Shown here: one piece after another, positions 28,857 through 31,299 of the stretch
Position numbering within the stretch: the stretch's first letter is position 1
Layout of the letters: the number at the start of each line of letters is the position of its first letter
Assembly (NCBI GenBank): GCA_035632555.1
Contig: DASQGO010000084.1
Location: 1 to 31,299 of the forward strand
DNA: 31,299 nucleotides
From: 2-02-FULL-62-14 sp035632555
Lineage (GTDB): Bacteria; Nitrospirota; Nitrospiria; Nitrospirales; Nitrospiraceae
Direction: 5' to 3'
Translations under genes and position numbers: made by a program
Notes under the pieces: generated by a model
Database searches by the model: none
The model's input: the letters and a program-made list of their open reading frames with translations, nothing else
Told to the model about the DNA's origin: nothing

Positions 28857-30219
28857 CGGCGCCATCCTCGTTGTGGATGACGACGCAGTCGCGCGCCAGC
28901 TGTTGGCGGATGCACTCAAGAAGGAAGGCTATGAGGTCGACATTGCCGCCGGCGGGGCGGATGCGATCGCGCTCGGCCGGCGGAAGCGGTTCGACGCAGT
29001 GTTGACGGACATCAAGATGGGCGAGGTGGACGGACTGGCGGTATTGCGGGAATTCCGTCAGTGCAGTCCGGAAACGGCCATTGTTCTTCTGACCGCCTTC
29101 GGGTCCATGGACGGCGCAGTCGAAGCGATCAAGCAGGGGGCCTACGATTATCTGGCCAAACCGTTCAGGAAGGAAGATATCAAGCTCGTGGTCAGGCGGA
29201 GCCTTGAGCACAGCCGTCTCGTGCGTGAGAATGCCCGCATCCGCGAAGAGCTGCGCGAGCGGCACGGCTCTCCGCTGATCGGCAGCAGCCCGGCCATTCT
29301 CGAGGTCTATAAGCTGGTGGCGAGGGTTTCATCCGGAAAGAGTACGGTGCTCCTGGAAGGCGAGAGCGGAACGGGCAAGGAACTGGTTGCGCGCGCCATT
29401 CATACGAACAGTCCGCGGCGGGGCCGCCCCTTCGTGCCGGTCAACTGCGCGGCGCTGACGGAAACGCTGCTGGAGTCCGAACTGTTCGGCCACGAGAAGG
29501 GTTCCTTCACCGGCGCGGTCGCGGCCAAACGGGGACTGTTTGAAGCGGCCGATGAGGGCACGCTCTTCCTAGACGAGATTGGCGACATCGGACCGGCCTT
29601 GCAAGTCAAATTGTTGCGTGTCATCCAAGAGCAGGAAGTCCGGCACGTGGGCGGCACGGCGTCCATCAAGGTGGACGTCCGGATCGTGGCCGCCACCAAC
29701 CGCGATCTGGCGCAGATGGTCAAGGAGGGAAAATTTCGGGAGGATTTGTTCTACCGGTTGAACGTCGTCCGCATTGTGGTGCCGCCGCTACGCGAGCGGC
29801 GCGAGGACATCCCGATGCTTGCCCACCATTTTTTGCAAAAGGCTTCGTCCGCCAACAGCCAGCCGGTCCGGGGGTTTGTGCCCGAGACGATGGCGCTGCT
29901 GGAGCGTTATGCCTGGCCGGGCAACGTACGGGAGTTGGAAAATGTCGTCGAGCGGACGGTGTCGCTGGCACCGGGCCCGCTGATCATGCCGGACGATCTG
30001 CCGGAAACGGTCCGCAAGGCGGAGGCGGCCCCGGCGAGAGGCGCCGAGGCGCTCTTGTCGCTGGATGAAGTGGAGAAACGGCATCTGAACCGTGTGCTGC
30101 GGGAGACCGACGGCAACAAAGTTCGAGCCGCCAAAATTCTCGGAATCGACCGCAGGACGCTCTACCGGATGGCGGAACGGTTTGGAATCAATCTGGGCGA
30201 GGACGAGAGCGATAAATGA
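28843..30219 (+). CDS. NtrC-family sigma-54-dependent response regulator
   Basis: A 458-residue regulator. The receiver domain (about 6-120) has acidic residues VVDDD near 11-14, the phosphorylation site Asp56 (LTDIKM) and Lys107 in LAKPF. The AAA+ domain has Walker A GESGTGKE (173-180), the sigma-54 contact loop GSFTGA (220-225, Ser in place of Ala of GAFTGA, a common variant) and Walker B LFLDEIGD (241-248). The Fis-type HTH is at the C-terminus (NKVRAAKILGIDRRTLYRM). It activates sigma-54 promoters after phosphorylation by the kinase encoded just upstream. No sigma-54 promoter (GG-N10-GC) could be assigned with confidence in the window. Confidence 0.95.
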   Translation: MNMSNGAILVVDDDAVARQLLADALKKEGYEVDIAAGGADAIALGRRKRFDAVLTDIKMGEVDGLAVLREFRQCSPETAIVLLTAFGSMDGAVEAIKQGAYDYLAKPFRKEDIKLVVRRSLEHSRLVRENARIREELRERHGSPLIGSSPAILEVYKLVARVSSGKSTVLLEGESGTGKELVARAIHTNSPRRGRPFVPVNCAALTETLLESELFGHEKGSFTGAVAAKRGLFEAADEGTLFLDEIGDIGPALQVKLLRVIQEQEVRHVGGTASIKVDVRIVAATNRDLAQMVKEGKFREDLFYRLNVVRIVVPPLRERREDIPMLAHHFLQKASSANSQPVRGFVPETMALLERYAWPGNVRELENVVERTVSLAPGPLIMPDDLPETVRKAEAAPARGAEALLSLDEVEKRHLNRVLRETDGNKVRAAKILGIDRRTLYRMAERFGINLGEDESDK

Positions 30220-30261
30220 AACGAGCGGGGAGCAAAACGTTCACGCGATGCCACCATGGTG

Positions 30262-30732
30262 TTACAACAATCCCAGCGCATTCTTCACCAATTGGATCGT
30301 AATCGCCGCGCTCTGAGGAACTGCCGCGTCATAGGGGACCCAGGAACTCGCCAACGGCATCCACTCGCCGCTTCTCCCTTCATACATGACGTGGACGGTC
30401 ACGCGGGTTGCCGTTTCGCTCTCCGGGATCAGCGTGACGGTGACCTTGCTGCGGTTCACGCCGAACTGTGTGCGATAGAGCCAGTTATAACTGCTGATTT
30501 CCTCCCGGTAACTGGTCTGGAGCGTTGTCGCGTCATCCGTTCCCTTCTCCACGTCGTACCCACCTTCAGTCAAGACACGGACGAAGGCGGCACGGACCTG
30601 CGCTTCCGACGCCTCGAGGATGACGTCCTGCGAATTGCCGGTGGGCTGGACCGGAGCGGCTGTGCAACCGGCCACTACCAAGAGGCCCAACAAGATTATC
30701 CACGGCGAACGTGTGCGGGGCATGCGATGCAT
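30262..30732 (-). CDS. Lipoprotein of unknown function
   Basis: A 156-residue lipoprotein. The signal MHRMPRTRSPWIILLGLLVVAGC ends at Cys23, followed by Thr-Ala. The mature domain begins with helix ASEAQVRAAFVRVLTEGGYDVEK. Beta strands follow (TTLQTSYREEIS, KVTVTLIPESETATRVTVHVM), and it ends with a helix (AAITIQLVKNALGLL). This is the outline of small NlpC/BamC-like or DUF4810-like lipoprotein domains, but no family can be fixed. The ATG has a strong AGGAGGAG site about 6 nt upstream. It follows the nuclease-like gene by 28 nt on the same strand and may be co-transcribed with it. Confidence 0.65.
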   Translation of the reverse strand: MHRMPRTRSPWIILLGLLVVAGCTAAPVQPTGNSQDVILEASEAQVRAAFVRVLTEGGYDVEKGTDDATTLQTSYREEISSYNWLYRTQFGVNRSKVTVTLIPESETATRVTVHVMYEGRSGEWMPLASSWVPYDAAVPQSAAITIQLVKNALGLL

Positions 30733-30760
30733 TGATTTCTCCTCCTGCGAGGTGTGTGGA

Positions 30761-31299
30761 CTACTTCGGCGAGATGAACACTTCGACGCGCTGGCCGTCC
30801 ACTTGCCTCGTCAGCGTTTTTTCGAGGCCGTAGGGGTCGCCCACACGGGCTTCTGGGTCGTAGACGAAGCAGAACAGGGTCTGACAATCCGGGTGCGTCC
30901 AATAGTAGAGCGTGTCGTGGTCCAACTGGGCCGCGATCTCCTTGGCCCCGACGCCCTGCCGAGTTTTCTTGACCTCGATAAGAATCCGGTCGCGCGGGAC
31001 GACGAAATAGGTGTGCGCGGTGCCGCCGGCATAGCCTGGCTGCCAAGTCTCCCGGCGGATCTCGTCGAACTCCAGACACAAGAGCGCATGGACAACGTCC
31101 TGTGCATCGTACTCGTCCTCCACCTCGAGGGTCTGACGGCCTTCGTGCCGCAGGCGCAATTGACGGGCGACGGCGTGGAAACGGTTGCCGATCTTGCGCA
31201 GCAATCCCACGGCATCGGCGTTGACGACGGCGGATCCGGAGGACGGAGCTGCAGGGCGGGCAGCCGGTGCAGCGATTTTCTGTGCAACCGGAGGTGGCG
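30761..31299 (-). CDS. Partial protein with a C-terminal DpnII/MboI-like nuclease domain
   Basis: The frame is open to the window edge, so the N-terminus is missing; 178 codons are visible. The left-most visible part is a Pro/Ala/Ser-rich linker (PPPVAQKIAAPAARPAAPSS). The C-terminal domain starts at about RKIGNRFHAVARQLRLRHEG. It carries the PD-(D/E)xK-like core ILIEVKKTRQGVGAKEIAAQ, then LDHDTLYYWTHPDCQTLFCF and VYDPEARVGDPYGLEKTL. This order strongly resembles the REase_DpnII-MboI-like domain, found at the C-terminus of many uncharacterised proteins. The visible acidic and lysine residues fit a nuclease active site (Glu and Lys of IEVKK). Activity and target are unknown. A methylase is not seen in the window. 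Confidence 0.75.
   Translation of the reverse strand, partial: PPPVAQKIAAPAARPAAPSSGSAVVNADAVGLLRKIGNRFHAVARQLRLRHEGRQTLEVEDEYDAQDVVHALLCLEFDEIRRETWQPGYAGGTAHTYFVVPRDRILIEVKKTRQGVGAKEIAAQLDHDTLYYWTHPDCQTLFCFVYDPEARVGDPYGLEKTLTRQVDGQRVEVFISPK

Overview
The window looks like a chromosomal segment of a Gram-negative, GC-rich bacterium, most probably a Nitrospira-type member of the Nitrospirota. This rests on recognised families (a squalene synthase with a C-terminal membrane anchor, a membrane-type cupredoxin, an RpoS-like sigma factor, many short lipoproteins, an NtrC-type regulator pair) and on their overall style; no 16S rRNA gene or other phylogenetic marker is present, so the assignment is inference.

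The left part (about 1-10,000) is accessory in character. By eye it is less GC-rich than the rest and holds many short genes. It opens with a PilZ protein, followed by a minus-strand arsenic operon (arsR - DUF2703 - acr3 - arsC; 574-2958). This operon has a textbook ArsR operator inside its promoter spacer and is flanked by two direct copies of an approximately 77-bp repeat. Its arsenite pump gene, acr3, is broken by one in-frame TGA. Next come lipoproteins, a PII-like protein, a tiny membrane protein and a small DNA-binding-like protein (3,097-5,779), then a gene-poor stretch with a decayed lipoprotein gene (5,780-6,700). A lipoprotein plus a band-7/SPFH lipoprotein follow (6,701-7,998), then a zinc-ribbon/PilZ protein, a lipoprotein and yqeY (8,144-9,769).

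The right part (about 10,000-31,299) is GC-rich, tightly packed and mostly housekeeping. It encodes an MFS permease with a probable leaderless start, a three-gene run with an FmdB zinc ribbon, and htpX with a lipoprotein glutathione peroxidase. It continues with a cupredoxin coupled to a squalene/phytoene synthase, and a four-gene minus-strand cluster with a 2Fe-2S and an atypical 7Fe-like ferredoxin. Then come a secreted stand-alone Lon-type protease domain, alanine dehydrogenase, tRNA-Pro(CGG), acylphosphatase, and an RpoS-like sigma factor overlapping apt. After these are a DksA/TraR-type regulator and a translationally coupled trio queC - small membrane protein - cytochrome c. The end holds a DUF72 protein, a small membrane protein, malQ, a histidine kinase/NtrC-type regulator pair, a lipoprotein, and a nuclease-like gene cut by the window edge.

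The most unusual items are the repeat-bounded arsenic operon with its broken pump, the periplasmic DUF4124-Lon(S16) protease, the ferredoxin cluster with a replaced cluster cysteine, the queC/small-protein/cytochrome c coupling, and the edge gene with a DpnII/MboI-like nuclease domain behind a Pro/Ala-rich linker. Nothing here is a CRISPR array, an insertion sequence or a recognisable prophage.
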